Source: Gammaproteobacteria bacterium (GTDB lineage: Bacteria > Pseudomonadota > Gammaproteobacteria > S012-40). Taken from it: a stretch of DNA of 42,072 nt. Position numbers and translations under genes: made by a program. Below, one piece after another: positions 1 through 8,989 of the stretch; within the stretch, counting starts at the first letter, position 1, and each line of letters starts with the position of its first letter. The notes below the pieces were generated by a model, which worked only from the letters and a program-made list of their open reading frames with translations, had not been told where the DNA came from and did not search any database. The stretch covers positions 1 through 42,072 of the forward strand of contig JALUUH010000081.1 in the NCBI GenBank assembly GCA_027021445.1, read 5' to 3'.

Positions 1-98
1 GCACTACTATAGGCTTTATTTAGAGTTTTCCATGGATTTGTTTGCGAACCATCACCGTTAGTATCATCACCTGTAGGACTTATATACCAAGTAGCCAT
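1..98 (-). CDS. second tail-spike gene, 5' part only (runs off window)
   Basis: The first 32 codons of a gene that continues past the left edge. The start ATG is at 98-96, a few bases after the stop of the preceding spike gene, whose last codons contain its GGAG ribosome site. The protein starts MATWYISPTGDDTNGDGS, identical in protein and DNA to the start of the complete gene at 101-1012. That N-terminus is of the kind seen in parallel beta-helix (pectate-lyase-like) proteins. I infer a paralogous spike with a shared head and an unseen remainder. An assembly artefact at the contig edge is a real alternative because the identity is exactly 99 bp. Confidence 0.6.
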   Translation of the reverse strand, partial: MATWYISPTGDDTNGDGSQTNPWKTLNKAYSS

Positions 99-99
99 C
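1..99. repeat. 99-bp direct repeat, copy 1
   Basis: Identical base for base to 915-1013. It covers the start codon and first codons of two consecutive spike genes. The left boundary cannot be seen because the window ends inside it. Confidence 0.9.
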
Positions 100-100
100 T

Positions 101-1012
101 TTAAATTAAAACTCCTGTATCAATACATGGACTCGAGGGACTCAGATTAAAATCATAAGAATCCTCATCTACAAATAGAGGATCTAGATTTATTACACCT
201 ATTCCTGATGGTGAATTAGAAATATTGTTAAAGCAAGTATAAGAAGCCGAAGTATTTGAAATAGCAGCGGCATTACCATAAAGTATAGACCCTCCCTTAT
301 TACGAAATATGCAGTTTTTAACAATTAAAGTTGTTACATTATTTGTAGATGTTACATAAAAAAGAGAATATATTGGTTTTGTTGTTTCTTTAAAATAGAA
401 CGTAGAATTAAGTATATTCCAAGTTCCAGATGATCCCTCAGATCTCGTAGTGATTAAATGAGAGTTGTTTATAGATCCCGCTTCTTTGAAATCTACGAAT
501 AGACATTTGTCTATCGTAAGATCCAAAATATATTCGGAAGTATTTGTATTAACGCCGATTAACGCTTCTGCATTGTAAGAATTATCTACTGTTATAGTTA
601 TGTTTTGAAACATGCAATTTAATAAATTAATGGTATACGTGCCTTTTCCAGGATTATATAAACCTACAGCAAACAAATTATGATTCCCAGTAGATCCTTC
701 TGTGATAATATTCTCAAATTTTACCCCGTCGAACGTCATTGATTTAGGGGCACCAAACCTGAAGTGCATAAAGTTATTATTTCCGTCGATTATAGCATGC
801 CAAATCCCATTTGATGGGGGGTTTTGTGACCTAAATGTAAGATCCTTAGAATAAGGGTCTATATTTTCTCCACTATATGTTCCATCCATTAGAATAATTG
901 TGTCGCCATCTGCGGCACTACTATAGGCTTTATTTAGAGTTTTCCATGGATTTGTTTGCGAACCATCACCGTTAGTATCATCACCTGTAGGACTTATATA
1001 CCAAGTAGCCAT
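101..1012 (-). CDS. right-handed beta-helix tail-spike-like protein
   Basis: A 303-residue protein. The first ~45 residues (ISPTGDDTNGDGSQTNPWKT, then a DGTIILMDGTYSG-like turn) match the usual N-terminal rung of pectate-lyase/DUF1565-type beta-helix proteins. Short repeating segments rich in N, I, V and T follow (for example NLLNCMF, TIDKCLF, IVKNCIF), as expected for stacked helix rungs. It ends with a typical CIDTG cap near the C-terminus. No signal peptide. The start ATG at 1012 overlaps the stop of the upstream fibre gene (TGATG), so translation is probably coupled. Likely role: receptor recognition or polysaccharide binding at the tail tip. No catalytic residues can be assigned by eye. 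Confidence 0.75.
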   Translation of the reverse strand: MATWYISPTGDDTNGDGSQTNPWKTLNKAYSSAADGDTIILMDGTYSGENIDPYSKDLTFRSQNPPSNGIWHAIIDGNNNFMHFRFGAPKSMTFDGVKFENIITEGSTGNHNLFAVGLYNPGKGTYTINLLNCMFQNITITVDNSYNAEALIGVNTNTSEYILDLTIDKCLFVDFKEAGSINNSHLITTRSEGSSGTWNILNSTFYFKETTKPIYSLFYVTSTNNVTTLIVKNCIFRNKGGSILYGNAAAISNTSASYTCFNNISNSPSGIGVINLDPLFVDEDSYDFNLSPSSPCIDTGVLI

Positions 1013-1013
1013 C
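915..1013. repeat. 99-bp direct repeat, copy 2
   Basis: Identical to 1-99. It encodes the first ~32 residues of the complete spike gene at 101-1012. Confidence 0.9.
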
Positions 1014-2004
1014 AGAATGAACCTCCATCAATTCTTCTTGGAGGCGGCAAAGCACCCATACTTGTTTTATATTCATTTACAAACGGTCTATTATTAGATG
1101 CCTTATTTACACTCATTCCACTCCAGACCTTTATGTCTTCAGCTACGGGTGCGTGTCTGAAATCTCCAGTCTCATAAGTCAGATCGTAAAGAAGAGTTTG
1201 CCATTTATTCCGCAGATATATTTCGAACGTATCAGGGTCTTTTGTTACATCTATTCTAATTGCCCCATTTTCTTTTGTAGAGTTCCCTTTTATGGCACAG
1301 TTATGAAGAGTTTTATCTGTAATATAATTTGCATGGTAACCGCTCCGTGAGCTATCTTGCAGATAACCTATATCAGGACTGCTCTTGTCTTCATAAAGCG
1401 GTATATCCGTTCTATACCATTTTGCTCCATCCCAGAAATAAAATCGCTTCGCATCTAGACCAGCAGGAACAGAAGCTGTATCCGTCGGAATTCCTATCGT
1501 TTTCACTGCCGGCGTCGCTGCCAGAATATTTGCTTCTGTATCCACCATAATCGCCATTACACCCGCCTGCTCCTTCGTAGCACTGGCAAAAGCACCGCTA
1601 GTAACATAAATCACATTCCCATCAGAACCAGGAGCAAGCTGTGTCAGGTTTGATCCTGTAGCATCCGCAACCTGAATGGCATTTGCAGTAAGCGAAGATG
1701 GCGTATCCGTTAAATCCACATATTTTGATGTACCGCCTCCCCCACCTCCAGGGCTACCACCACCAGCAAGATTTACTACATGAGTTTCGCCTTCAAAACG
1801 GATAATAAGTTTTATTGTACCGTCTGGTTCCTTAAATACTCCTAATTCACCTTCTTTGATATTAGCAGGCGAATTAAGGTCTTTCGACTGAAACTTTTTT
1901 ACGCTTCTGGCTTCTTCCAGTCTTTTTTCGACATATTTGAAAAAAGAAAGGAGTTCATTTTCTATTTTTTTAAATTCTGGCGGTAATTTAACTGCAAAAC
2001 CCAT
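1012..2004 (-). CDS. tail fibre / spike-adaptor protein
   Basis: A 330-residue protein. Residues ~5-45 form a charged helix suited to a coiled-coil trimer (FKKIENELLSFFKYVEKRLE). A short beta module (IKLIIRFEGETHVVNL) and a glycine linker (SPGGGGGG) follow, then a fibre-like region with YVDLTDTPSSL, a motif common in phage fibres. The segment with FYFWDGAKWYRTD resembles modules that close phage tail fibres. It sits between the large tail protein and the spikes and overlaps the next gene by TGATG. Likely links spikes to the tail. Host specificity unknown. Confidence 0.65.
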   Translation of the reverse strand: MGFAVKLPPEFKKIENELLSFFKYVEKRLEEARSVKKFQSKDLNSPANIKEGELGVFKEPDGTIKLIIRFEGETHVVNLAGGGSPGGGGGGTSKYVDLTDTPSSLTANAIQVADATGSNLTQLAPGSDGNVIYVTSGAFASATKEQAGVMAIMVDTEANILAATPAVKTIGIPTDTASVPAGLDAKRFYFWDGAKWYRTDIPLYEDKSSPDIGYLQDSSRSGYHANYITDKTLHNCAIKGNSTKENGAIRIDVTKDPDTFEIYLRNKWQTLLYDLTYETGDFRHAPVAEDIKVWSGMSVNKASNNRPFVNEYKTSMGALPPPRRIDGGSF

Positions 2005-2011
2005 TTTCCGA

Positions 2012-4546
2012 TCATCTCCTCTTTAATGCTCTGCCAGCCAATTCCAGAAAATCTATTTCAGTATCGGCATTTGTAGATGCTTGCGTAGTCAATTCAATCT
2101 GAATTCTATCGCTCTCAAACGAAACAGGTACATCAATATGCTTTTCCTCTGTTGTCGGAAGAAGATAAATAGTTTCCCTTGGTTGAACCGATGATTTCTC
2201 CACATCATACAATTTTACTGTAATACTATCACTGGATTTATAGCTTGCACGGAAACGCCTTGGTCTTATTCTGGAACTATCGATATGCCCAGATTTCCAC
2301 AGCAGCGATGTTGAATTGGTCTGACTATCAGAATCGATTTCATAGATAGATGAACTCGTTGCTCCAAATAATTCATTATCCGGCGTATTAGCAAAATAAA
2401 CCCATGTCACACCATCGTTTGCCGTCTTCCAGTTTTTATATATTGTATCGAAAATATATGTTGTCCTGGAAACATAAATATAAAACTGTCTTCTTGTCAT
2501 GTTAACGGCCGTTATAGCGTTTTGTCTGTTGCTTAAGCTGATATTCTGCCAATCCTTTTTTATAGGAATACCAATATCAATAACCTCTGAACCGTTGAAG
2601 GCATAAATAGAGTCTTTGCTGCAAAAGTATACAATATTTTCAATAACTTGCACTCCTCTCTGTGATATAAGCCCCTTCTTCTGAAAATGTTCCTTTATGA
2701 AGCTGTTTTGTCCATCCAGTGAAACAATAGCAAAAGCATTCTCTCCAAACACAATAAGAAAATTCAAATAAGGCACGATGGACTGAATATCATAGATACC
2801 TACTTCTCTAAAGCGGAGCCACAAAGAAATAGGCAATACAGCTGGCATGAGATTGTTCCCAACAAGAGCTCCAGATTGCGGAGATATAAAAATCGTATCA
2901 TCATATTTTTTATCGGCATATACAGGGCCAACAGCCCAATTGCCCGTAGTACCGTCAGCAAATTTACCGTTTGCTCCTGTTTTCTGTATGCTAAACCCCG
3001 CATTAAGCGTTCGTTCAAGCTGTTGAGCTATGGCCCACTCTCTACCAGTAATTCTTTCCGTTCTGGTATAAGACACTGTCCCCGACCAGCCAGAATCGAT
3101 ATCGATCTCTTTAACCTGATAAAATGGAGTCGTCAGCTTTATCTTTCCTGCTGAATTGGGAAGCCCCATAGCCATATAAAGGAGTATTTTTTTTATCCTC
3201 CTATTAAATATCGATGTTTCTTTTGCCGTCGGGAACGTCTCCGAATATTCATCCTGTCTGAGATAAGCATTTTCAGGATAAACACTGAATGCCACATCTA
3301 CAGAATTATCCGTTCCCGTTAGTTGCGTCGCGGTTGCAGTGAAATCACTGCTTTCATCAAAGTATAAATTTGTTTCCTGAAAGCCGTCCAACAATCCAGT
3401 CACAAACCACACCGCATGTGTCTGCACACCGGCTATATAAGGCAAACCGTCTGATTCTCCGGTATTTACTGTAAAAGCTGTAGGATCATCAAGCCAGTCA
3501 GGGTTATTGCCATCCGCTCTCATTAGCGGGAACGGCGGCAAATGATCAAAGTGAAACCCAAGATAATCCCAATTAGAATCATTAAAATAGCCCTGTGGTG
3601 TTGTCGCATCTTTACCAATAAACCCAAGCCAGAGGTCAGGACCGTCATCAACCGAATGATTATGCCCTGTATAAATATATACATGTTGCCCAACCGTCTT
3701 AAAAACAGGCAAATCATCTACTTTATAATGAGGATTGGGCGTAGCATTACCAGACACGGGTATAATCGATTCCCTAAAAACAGGAAACCTAAATAAAATC
3801 ACATTTTCTCCGGTCGCACCTGCGAATGTCGTCCCTCTAATCGTAACCTCCGCCGTGCTGCCTTTATAATCCAGTACATATCCGTTTAATGAATTTTCCA
3901 GATTAACGGCAAACCATTTGTTGTAGTAATCATCAAGATTACTAACATCTGCTGTATTCAACGTAAAGACAACCGACGATGTTATAGATTGGATTTTAGA
4001 CGAAACAAATTCCGTCAATTCCTGAAAAGCGCTGATAGCCTGCCATGTCACCGTACCGTCCGTTACCGTATTTCCTATCGTTGTCGGCCAGGACGGTTCT
4101 GACGATCCGCTGTTTCCTGCCGTTTTGCAGTAGTAAGCAAGCCCTGTTTCGTTGCCTATAGTGGGCATAACAATATCACCCACAGAATATGATGTTGATG
4201 CCTGCCAGACCGTATCTGTCCACTTGGCATTCTGGTAAAACGGATAAAGATAGAATCTATCCCGTCCTCCATTATCTCCAAATAAAATAATCAAATCTTT
4301 CTGTGACGGAATTGTTACCCGCCAGACATGAAAAGCTTCCAGTGTCAGTCCAGAAGGTAGTGTAGGAATGGGCCTGCCGTTAAGTTTTGCAGCACCGTAA
4401 CCTCTGGATTTAAGCAATCTGCCAAGCTCATCAAAGCGGCAGTTTTCCGCCTTAACCGCTCTACCGAGTTCAAGATCAGTAGGCGAATACGTTGTATTTA
4501 AACCCCGATCAAAGCGCTCTATTTTTATGGATTCAAAATTACCCAT
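2012..4546 (-). CDS. large tail protein (nozzle/hub-like)
   Basis: An 844-residue beta-rich protein. The N-terminus (FDRGLNTTYSPTDLELGRAV, followed by AENCRFDELGRLLKSRGYG) is the pattern seen in many podovirus-type phage proteins that sit at the tail tip or nozzle. Residues ~115-175 carry a common phage surface module: Y-S-V-G-D-I-V, then Y-C-K-T-A-G, then SEPSWP and DGTVTWQA. The C-terminal half has repeated W/F-G-A and Y-I-Y strands suggestive of a propeller. No signal peptide. The start ATG follows the stop of the upstream gene with no gap (TAAATG). Inferred to form part of the short tail. No enzyme motif seen. Confidence 0.6.
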   Translation of the reverse strand: MGNFESIKIERFDRGLNTTYSPTDLELGRAVKAENCRFDELGRLLKSRGYGAAKLNGRPIPTLPSGLTLEAFHVWRVTIPSQKDLIILFGDNGGRDRFYLYPFYQNAKWTDTVWQASTSYSVGDIVMPTIGNETGLAYYCKTAGNSGSSEPSWPTTIGNTVTDGTVTWQAISAFQELTEFVSSKIQSITSSVVFTLNTADVSNLDDYYNKWFAVNLENSLNGYVLDYKGSTAEVTIRGTTFAGATGENVILFRFPVFRESIIPVSGNATPNPHYKVDDLPVFKTVGQHVYIYTGHNHSVDDGPDLWLGFIGKDATTPQGYFNDSNWDYLGFHFDHLPPFPLMRADGNNPDWLDDPTAFTVNTGESDGLPYIAGVQTHAVWFVTGLLDGFQETNLYFDESSDFTATATQLTGTDNSVDVAFSVYPENAYLRQDEYSETFPTAKETSIFNRRIKKILLYMAMGLPNSAGKIKLTTPFYQVKEIDIDSGWSGTVSYTRTERITGREWAIAQQLERTLNAGFSIQKTGANGKFADGTTGNWAVGPVYADKKYDDTIFISPQSGALVGNNLMPAVLPISLWLRFREVGIYDIQSIVPYLNFLIVFGENAFAIVSLDGQNSFIKEHFQKKGLISQRGVQVIENIVYFCSKDSIYAFNGSEVIDIGIPIKKDWQNISLSNRQNAITAVNMTRRQFYIYVSRTTYIFDTIYKNWKTANDGVTWVYFANTPDNELFGATSSSIYEIDSDSQTNSTSLLWKSGHIDSSRIRPRRFRASYKSSDSITVKLYDVEKSSVQPRETIYLLPTTEEKHIDVPVSFESDRIQIELTTQASTNADTEIDFLELAGRALKRR

Positions 4547-5134
4547 TTATCTGCTGATGATTCTGTCGTCATAAAAGCTTGCAATGATTCGCAGTGTAAC
4601 AGCAGCAGTAAGTTTGTTCCCGCTTATACCTTCTACCGTTACATAAAACCAGCTTCCAGGAGGCATATCCGCATTTGATCCCAGATAATACCACACCGGA
4701 TTTTGCGTTGTAATATCCACAGAATCAATAGCAGCATAATAACCAAAAGGAGGCGGTAAATCACTTTCGTTTTTTCTGGAGAAAAACTCGCTTTTGGCGC
4801 CGAAATAAAATTTAACCCGCAGTCCCACTGAATCGGTGGTAGCATCATTGGCATCCAACAAAAAACCCATATAAGGCCACGTTCTGTAGGCAAAAGATGT
4901 GTCCTTTGCTGTGCCTTGAATGGAAAAAAGGCTGTCGCCCGTAACTTTTGGCTTTTTGTTAATGGCACCCACCAAAAGGCCGAACCCGCTCCCAATAGAA
5001 TCCTGTTCCACTGTTGTTGTATTCTTTGTGTGGGGCTTAACAATAAACTGGGCATTGCTGTGCCTGTGATGCTGGCCGTAACTGCTGCTCCAGACCGTTA
5101 AAACTATTAAGGAGAAAATAATTCTTTTCAGCAT
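4547..5134 (-). CDS. exported protein of unknown function
   Basis: A 195-residue protein with a clear signal sequence (MLKRIIFSLIVLTVWSSSYG, then Q), followed by a histidine-rich stretch (HHRHSNAQ). The mature part is beta-rich and looks like a small structural or adhesion domain (WYYLGSNADMPPGSWFYVTV). A ribosome site (GGGAG) lies 8 bases before the ATG. It lies between the tail protein and probable membrane/lysis genes. No family recognised. The signal sequence points to the periplasm or cell surface, which is unusual for a virion part. Confidence 0.65.
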   Translation of the reverse strand: MLKRIIFSLIVLTVWSSSYGQHHRHSNAQFIVKPHTKNTTTVEQDSIGSGFGLLVGAINKKPKVTGDSLFSIQGTAKDTSFAYRTWPYMGFLLDANDATTDSVGLRVKFYFGAKSEFFSRKNESDLPPPFGYYAAIDSVDITTQNPVWYYLGSNADMPPGSWFYVTVEGISGNKLTAAVTLRIIASFYDDRIISR

Positions 5135-5139
5135 GTCCT

Positions 5140-5448
5140 TTACTCCCAGCGGTATCGTTTAAGTTTCTTGTAAACATAGATTCCAATCAATAAACCAATG
5201 AGAATAGAAACTGGAAAACTACTTTCTTTATTGGTAAAATAGAAGTCTTCTTTCAACTCTTTTGGGCTGTCGATCCCTTCATCAGTATAAATAGAAAACA
5301 CAGTAAATGTAATGGAAATACTATCGGGATCAGTACTATCAACTTCGTAATAAACTTTATAGCCATTGGTAACATTGCTTCTTTCGATTGGTACTTGTGC
5401 GGCGACAAGCTGCATAACAATTAGAAGCAAAAACCCGAATACAGACAT
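5140..5448 (-). CDS. small membrane protein with signal sequence (spanin-like layout)
   Basis: A 102-residue protein. The N-terminal hydrophobic stretch ends VAAQ (signal or anchor). A ~55-residue acidic extracytoplasmic part follows, then a second membrane segment (residues ~80-95) and a basic tail (YKKLKRYRWE). This places a short linker outside the inner membrane. It sits with two other membrane genes (5448-5840 and 5862-6278), so a lysis role is possible, but no spanin sequence motif or lipobox is present. The start overlaps the upstream stop (TAATG), with GGAGGG just before it. Confidence 0.55.
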   Translation of the reverse strand: MSVFGFLLLIVMQLVAAQVPIERSNVTNGYKVYYEVDSTDPDSISITFTVFSIYTDEGIDSPKELKEDFYFTNKESSFPVSILIGLLIGIYVYKKLKRYRWE

Positions 5449-5840
5449 TATTCCCTCCTCTCTCCGTTTATGGCTATTTTTTCCAGGATACTTGTATGGT
5501 GGCCGAGAACAGTTCTGATTTCTGTCAGTACCCGTAAGTTTCCTTCATTAAGAGTAATCAGCTTTTCTATGGATTTGTTGGTATTTTCTGTTCCAAAACC
5601 AAAGCTCTCTGGAGCTTCGTGCATCTGAACAAGCCTTTGTGACAGCTTATGAACTTCTTTAATTTTTTCGTCTACTTTTTCTATTTTTTCCTCATGAATG
5701 GATAACTTGTCAGTGATGGCTTCCATTGTTTTGGCCATACGGATCATATTTTTCACATACCACGACAGCGCAAAACCGATAACGGATATCGCAGCCCACT
5801 GTACAATTCCTTGATCCAGAATAATCTGACTCTGAAACAT
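5448..5840 (-). CDS. membrane-anchored coiled-coil protein (possible holin/lysis accessory)
   Basis: A 130-residue protein with one N-terminal membrane segment (IVQWAAISVIGFALSWYV, residues ~12-29), followed by ~60 residues of heptad-like charged helix (KLSIHEEKIEKVDEKIKEVH) and a second helical part. Small phage proteins of this shape are often holins or their accessories, but shape is the only evidence. Ribosome site GAGGG 9 bases upstream of the ATG. Grouped with two more membrane genes. Confidence 0.5.
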   Translation of the reverse strand: MFQSQIILDQGIVQWAAISVIGFALSWYVKNMIRMAKTMEAITDKLSIHEEKIEKVDEKIKEVHKLSQRLVQMHEAPESFGFGTENTNKSIEKLITLNEGNLRVLTEIRTVLGHHTSILEKIAINGERRE

Positions 5841-5861
5841 AAGATGCAGCCCTCGGTTGAA

Positions 5862-6278
5862 TTATCTGAGTGGTTTATCGGAACCATAGAACCAGTCTAT
5901 ATTAGCCGAAACATAATCATACGTAATCGTAAAAAGAAGATAGAAAACCAGAGCGCCTACTATAATTCCAGCAAGACCCCATACGAGTTTTTCAAATTTT
6001 CCTTCCGGAATTTTGTCATTTTTCCAATAATGTCTAAAAATAACAAGATAAGTAATGCTTGCTGGTATATCTCTCGTCAGCCAGAAGAGAACATGAAGCG
6101 CCAGCCAGCCTACAAAAGGCTTTCTGTTAACAAGGGCATTATTCGCCGCATCCCACACAAAGAACCACGACCACCACAAAAGCCATGCAAAGTATATGGT
6201 AAGATATGTGCGGCCACGTTTAAACAGCGAACCAATAGACGTTTCGATTGACTGAAATAGTTTATTCACTGACTCCAA
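5862..6278 (-). CDS. multi-span membrane protein, holin candidate
   Basis: A 138-residue protein with three or four membrane segments (TYLTIYFAWLLWWSWFFVW; VGWLALHVLFWL; ITYLVIFRH; IIVGALVFYLLFTITY) and a charged C-terminus. The start is uncertain: TTG at 6278 or an in-frame GTG three codons later. Size, topology and place beside 5448-5840 fit a holin, but no family is recognised and no endolysin gene is nearby. Confidence 0.5.
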   Translation of the reverse strand: MESVNKLFQSIETSIGSLFKRGRTYLTIYFAWLLWWSWFFVWDAANNALVNRKPFVGWLALHVLFWLTRDIPASITYLVIFRHYWKNDKIPEGKFEKLVWGLAGIIVGALVFYLLFTITYDYVSANIDWFYGSDKPLR

Positions 6279-6295
6279 ACCACATTAAGGCTTAT

Positions 6296-7087
6296 CTAAT
6301 TAGATGTTTTATCTACTCTTTGAACGAGATAAAATAGCTCATCCAGTCTCACACGCATGTCACTATTATCACCAGTCAATGCAGATATAGTTATCCCAAA
6401 CAGCTCGCTTTGTGTGGTTGGTATATTAGTGGTTATTGTTGCAACACTATTTCCGTCAATAAAAAACTTTGCCTCTTTATCGTCATAGACTATTTCAAAC
6501 CAATGCCACTTCAAATGATCAGACACTCCAGTATCAACAGACGTGACTGATCCACCTTTTGACGTTTTTACAAACCAATTTGTTTGTGCGTTATTTGTTC
6601 TGTTATCCATCTCAAACCAGAGCCCATCAGTTATGGCGCCGCTCGGCGATGTAGCATCCCCCAAACCTATTCTAACGAAATCACTATCAGGAGCACTTGC
6701 AACCATTGCTCTAACCGCAAATACTTGTTTTATTCCCAAATTCCCTAGAGCTTCGTACTGAGTTCTTACTATTGAGCCCCCTCCAGACGTTGTGCCTGTT
6801 ATCAACAATACTACTCCAACAGCATTAGCATCCAGGTATGACCAAACGGAAAACAAGCCCCCCGATACAGATATACCTCTCAATCCATAGCCTATCTGCC
6901 CATCTACTCCCTGCCCATATATAAAAGGCTCATGTATTAATATCTGATATTTCGGATTAAAAACGTCCACGTTTTTCTTTGAGCTATATGGACCGTAAGT
7001 TGTTGCTCCCCTGAATGATTTAAATACCGTGTTTTGCGCATTAGCATTGATGCAAAACAGAAGTAATACTATCAAAAAAATTTTCAT
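6296..7087 (-). CDS. exported LamG/concanavalin-like protein
   Basis: A 263-residue protein with a strong signal sequence (MKIFLIVLLLFCINANA, then Q). The mature part has the signature of a concanavalin/LamG jelly roll: LWFEMDNRT, HWFEIVYDDKEAKFFIDG (a strand pair typical of LamG folds) and RVRLDELFYLVQR at the end. Such folds bind sugars or act as capping domains in phage spikes. A GGGAG site lies 6 bases before the ATG. The fold is reasonably clear. The function and the reason for export are not. Confidence 0.6.
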   Translation of the reverse strand: MKIFLIVLLLFCINANAQNTVFKSFRGATTYGPYSSKKNVDVFNPKYQILIHEPFIYGQGVDGQIGYGLRGISVSGGLFSVWSYLDANAVGVVLLITGTTSGGGSIVRTQYEALGNLGIKQVFAVRAMVASAPDSDFVRIGLGDATSPSGAITDGLWFEMDNRTNNAQTNWFVKTSKGGSVTSVDTGVSDHLKWHWFEIVYDDKEAKFFIDGNSVATITTNIPTTQSELFGITISALTGDNSDMRVRLDELFYLVQRVDKTSN

Positions 7088-7112
7088 ATTAAACTCCCTA
7101 TTTTAATATTTT

Positions 7113-8981
7113 TTACCACTGTGTCGCATAAACCGGCACATATCCGATAAGATTACCAGACTTATTATAGATAGGCAGTGCATAAGCAGTGGCTCCGCTT
7201 GGAGTATTAGTATTTGTTATTGCACTGACTCGCAAAGAATCAGTTTGTAGTGACGTCCCAACATAAGCATTGCCCATTGTTATAAAACCATTCTGTGACA
7301 CTAAAAGACCAGAAGGTGTTGCATATATAGCTGCTTGTACTCCAGATTCTCCTTCACGAAACAAAACCCTTCCATCACTTCTAATCCTTATAGATTTATA
7401 GTTTAAATCCTTTGGTTGCACATATAGATAATCCTTTGCTGAGGAACTATCTATTCGTGTAAATTTTATAACCTTGAAATCACTCGTGTCAGTAAACGTA
7501 AATCTTGCCTCATTAGAGACATTCCATTCCGAAAAATTCTCGCCAGACCCTATAAAGACATTTCCTAACATCATTACCATAGTATTGCTATCCAAAACGG
7601 AACCAAATAAACTATCAGATTCGGTTTGTCCAGAACTATTAAATGAGTTTGCTACAAAATTAACCCCAATAGAATTCGATATTTCAAATGCAGGATGATT
7701 GACAATAGCAGCAAAATCATTTTGAAAAAAAGATACATTAGACGCTTTTACTATCTTTACAATTGGTCCAGATGCTGGACTCCATGCAAACCTGCACTGG
7801 GATATACTCAAATTCTCAAGACTATCAGCATAAATAAATGGCGAAGTTGGATTGTATGCTGATCTACTGGTAGCATCACCCCATCCGTGAAATTTGCTTT
7901 GAATAATATAAAAGCCATGATCCAACCCTCCTCCATTTTCGCCAAGAATGCTTAAATGCCCTCCTCTACCGTTCTCAAAAGTGACATCAATTATTCTTAC
8001 ATTATTAGCATTATCTCCTGTACCGCTGGTTATAGTTAACCCAGCCTTGGTCGAATCTCCATCGCTTCCACAACGATCAAACCTACCATTAGCAATAAGA
8101 ATATCCCATGGCTGAACTATTCTAACTGCCGGCCCAGTAACATCTTCAAAATTGAAATCCCTAATAACAGATTTACCAAAATAGGAAGCATATATATAAG
8201 GACTGGTAAACGACGATGTGCCATCAAATCGTATTCCAGAAATCACTATTTGTTCTATCCTATTGCTCTTATCTATTCCATATAATGCAAAAACAGTATC
8301 ATCGACCGTTCTATTAAACAAAGTATTAAATTTATTCCCAATAATTGATAAACTGTCATTGTATACCCTTATCGTAGAATTAATATCATAATCCCATCCA
8401 CCCAATAAAATATTACCCTTGCCAACGATAGAATTAACTGCATACTGTACTGACGCAGAACTAGAGCTACCAAACCACTCCGGCCTTACATAGTCAACGC
8501 TGCCAGGGGCAAACTCCAAAGAATCCAGATTCCCCTCAAAAACTTGAATCGGACCCGGATCGATAAAATGTCCTTCTATACGGAACTTTCTTGTTATCTT
8601 GATCCGCCCTCCTTGCCTTACAAATAGGGATGCTGTTTTAGGGAGAGTATCTGGTGCTGTTTCGGCAATGCTTTGTCTTGATGCAACAATAACCATTGCT
8701 GTATCGGCCGCAGCCGTATCAATCGCCGCTGCCAGAGAAGCAAACGACGTTGCATCATAACCAAACTGCTTCATCGTCTGCACAATATTGTAAATATGCC
8801 GATTGTACTGATCGAACAGAACAGAATCCAAAACAGTAGCATCATCTTTTACGACTACTATCTCACCGACACTTTTTCCCCACAAATTCTTCAAATAAGT
8901 GCCTGATTGGGGATAAACATTACTGGCAATCACCAAAAATAAAATTACGGCTACAGTCTGTTTCTTATTCAGAACCATCAT
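7113..8981 (-). CDS. exported beta-helix spike-like protein
   Basis: A 622-residue protein. It opens with a signal sequence (VAVILFLVIASNVYP, then Q), then a GTYLKNLWGKSVGEIVVV region. Residues ~80-150 resemble the head of phage beta-helix spikes (SLFVRQGGRIKITRKFRIEG, then VRPEWFGS). Many short rungs follow (ISGIRFDG, VRIIDVTFENG, LSISQCRF, NVSFFQNDF). It ends with LPIYNKSGNLIGYVPVY, a tail end often seen on phage fibres. PEWFG-type motifs occur in tailspikes of soil and water phages. Two adjacent ATGs at 8981 and 8978 are possible starts. Probably a host-binding or polysaccharide-degrading spike. Confidence 0.65.
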   Translation of the reverse strand: MMVLNKKQTVAVILFLVIASNVYPQSGTYLKNLWGKSVGEIVVVKDDATVLDSVLFDQYNRHIYNIVQTMKQFGYDATSFASLAAAIDTAAADTAMVIVASRQSIAETAPDTLPKTASLFVRQGGRIKITRKFRIEGHFIDPGPIQVFEGNLDSLEFAPGSVDYVRPEWFGSSSSASVQYAVNSIVGKGNILLGGWDYDINSTIRVYNDSLSIIGNKFNTLFNRTVDDTVFALYGIDKSNRIEQIVISGIRFDGTSSFTSPYIYASYFGKSVIRDFNFEDVTGPAVRIVQPWDILIANGRFDRCGSDGDSTKAGLTITSGTGDNANNVRIIDVTFENGRGGHLSILGENGGGLDHGFYIIQSKFHGWGDATSRSAYNPTSPFIYADSLENLSISQCRFAWSPASGPIVKIVKASNVSFFQNDFAAIVNHPAFEISNSIGVNFVANSFNSSGQTESDSLFGSVLDSNTMVMMLGNVFIGSGENFSEWNVSNEARFTFTDTSDFKVIKFTRIDSSSAKDYLYVQPKDLNYKSIRIRSDGRVLFREGESGVQAAIYATPSGLLVSQNGFITMGNAYVGTSLQTDSLRVSAITNTNTPSGATAYALPIYNKSGNLIGYVPVYATQW

Positions 8982-8989
8982 AATCCCGT

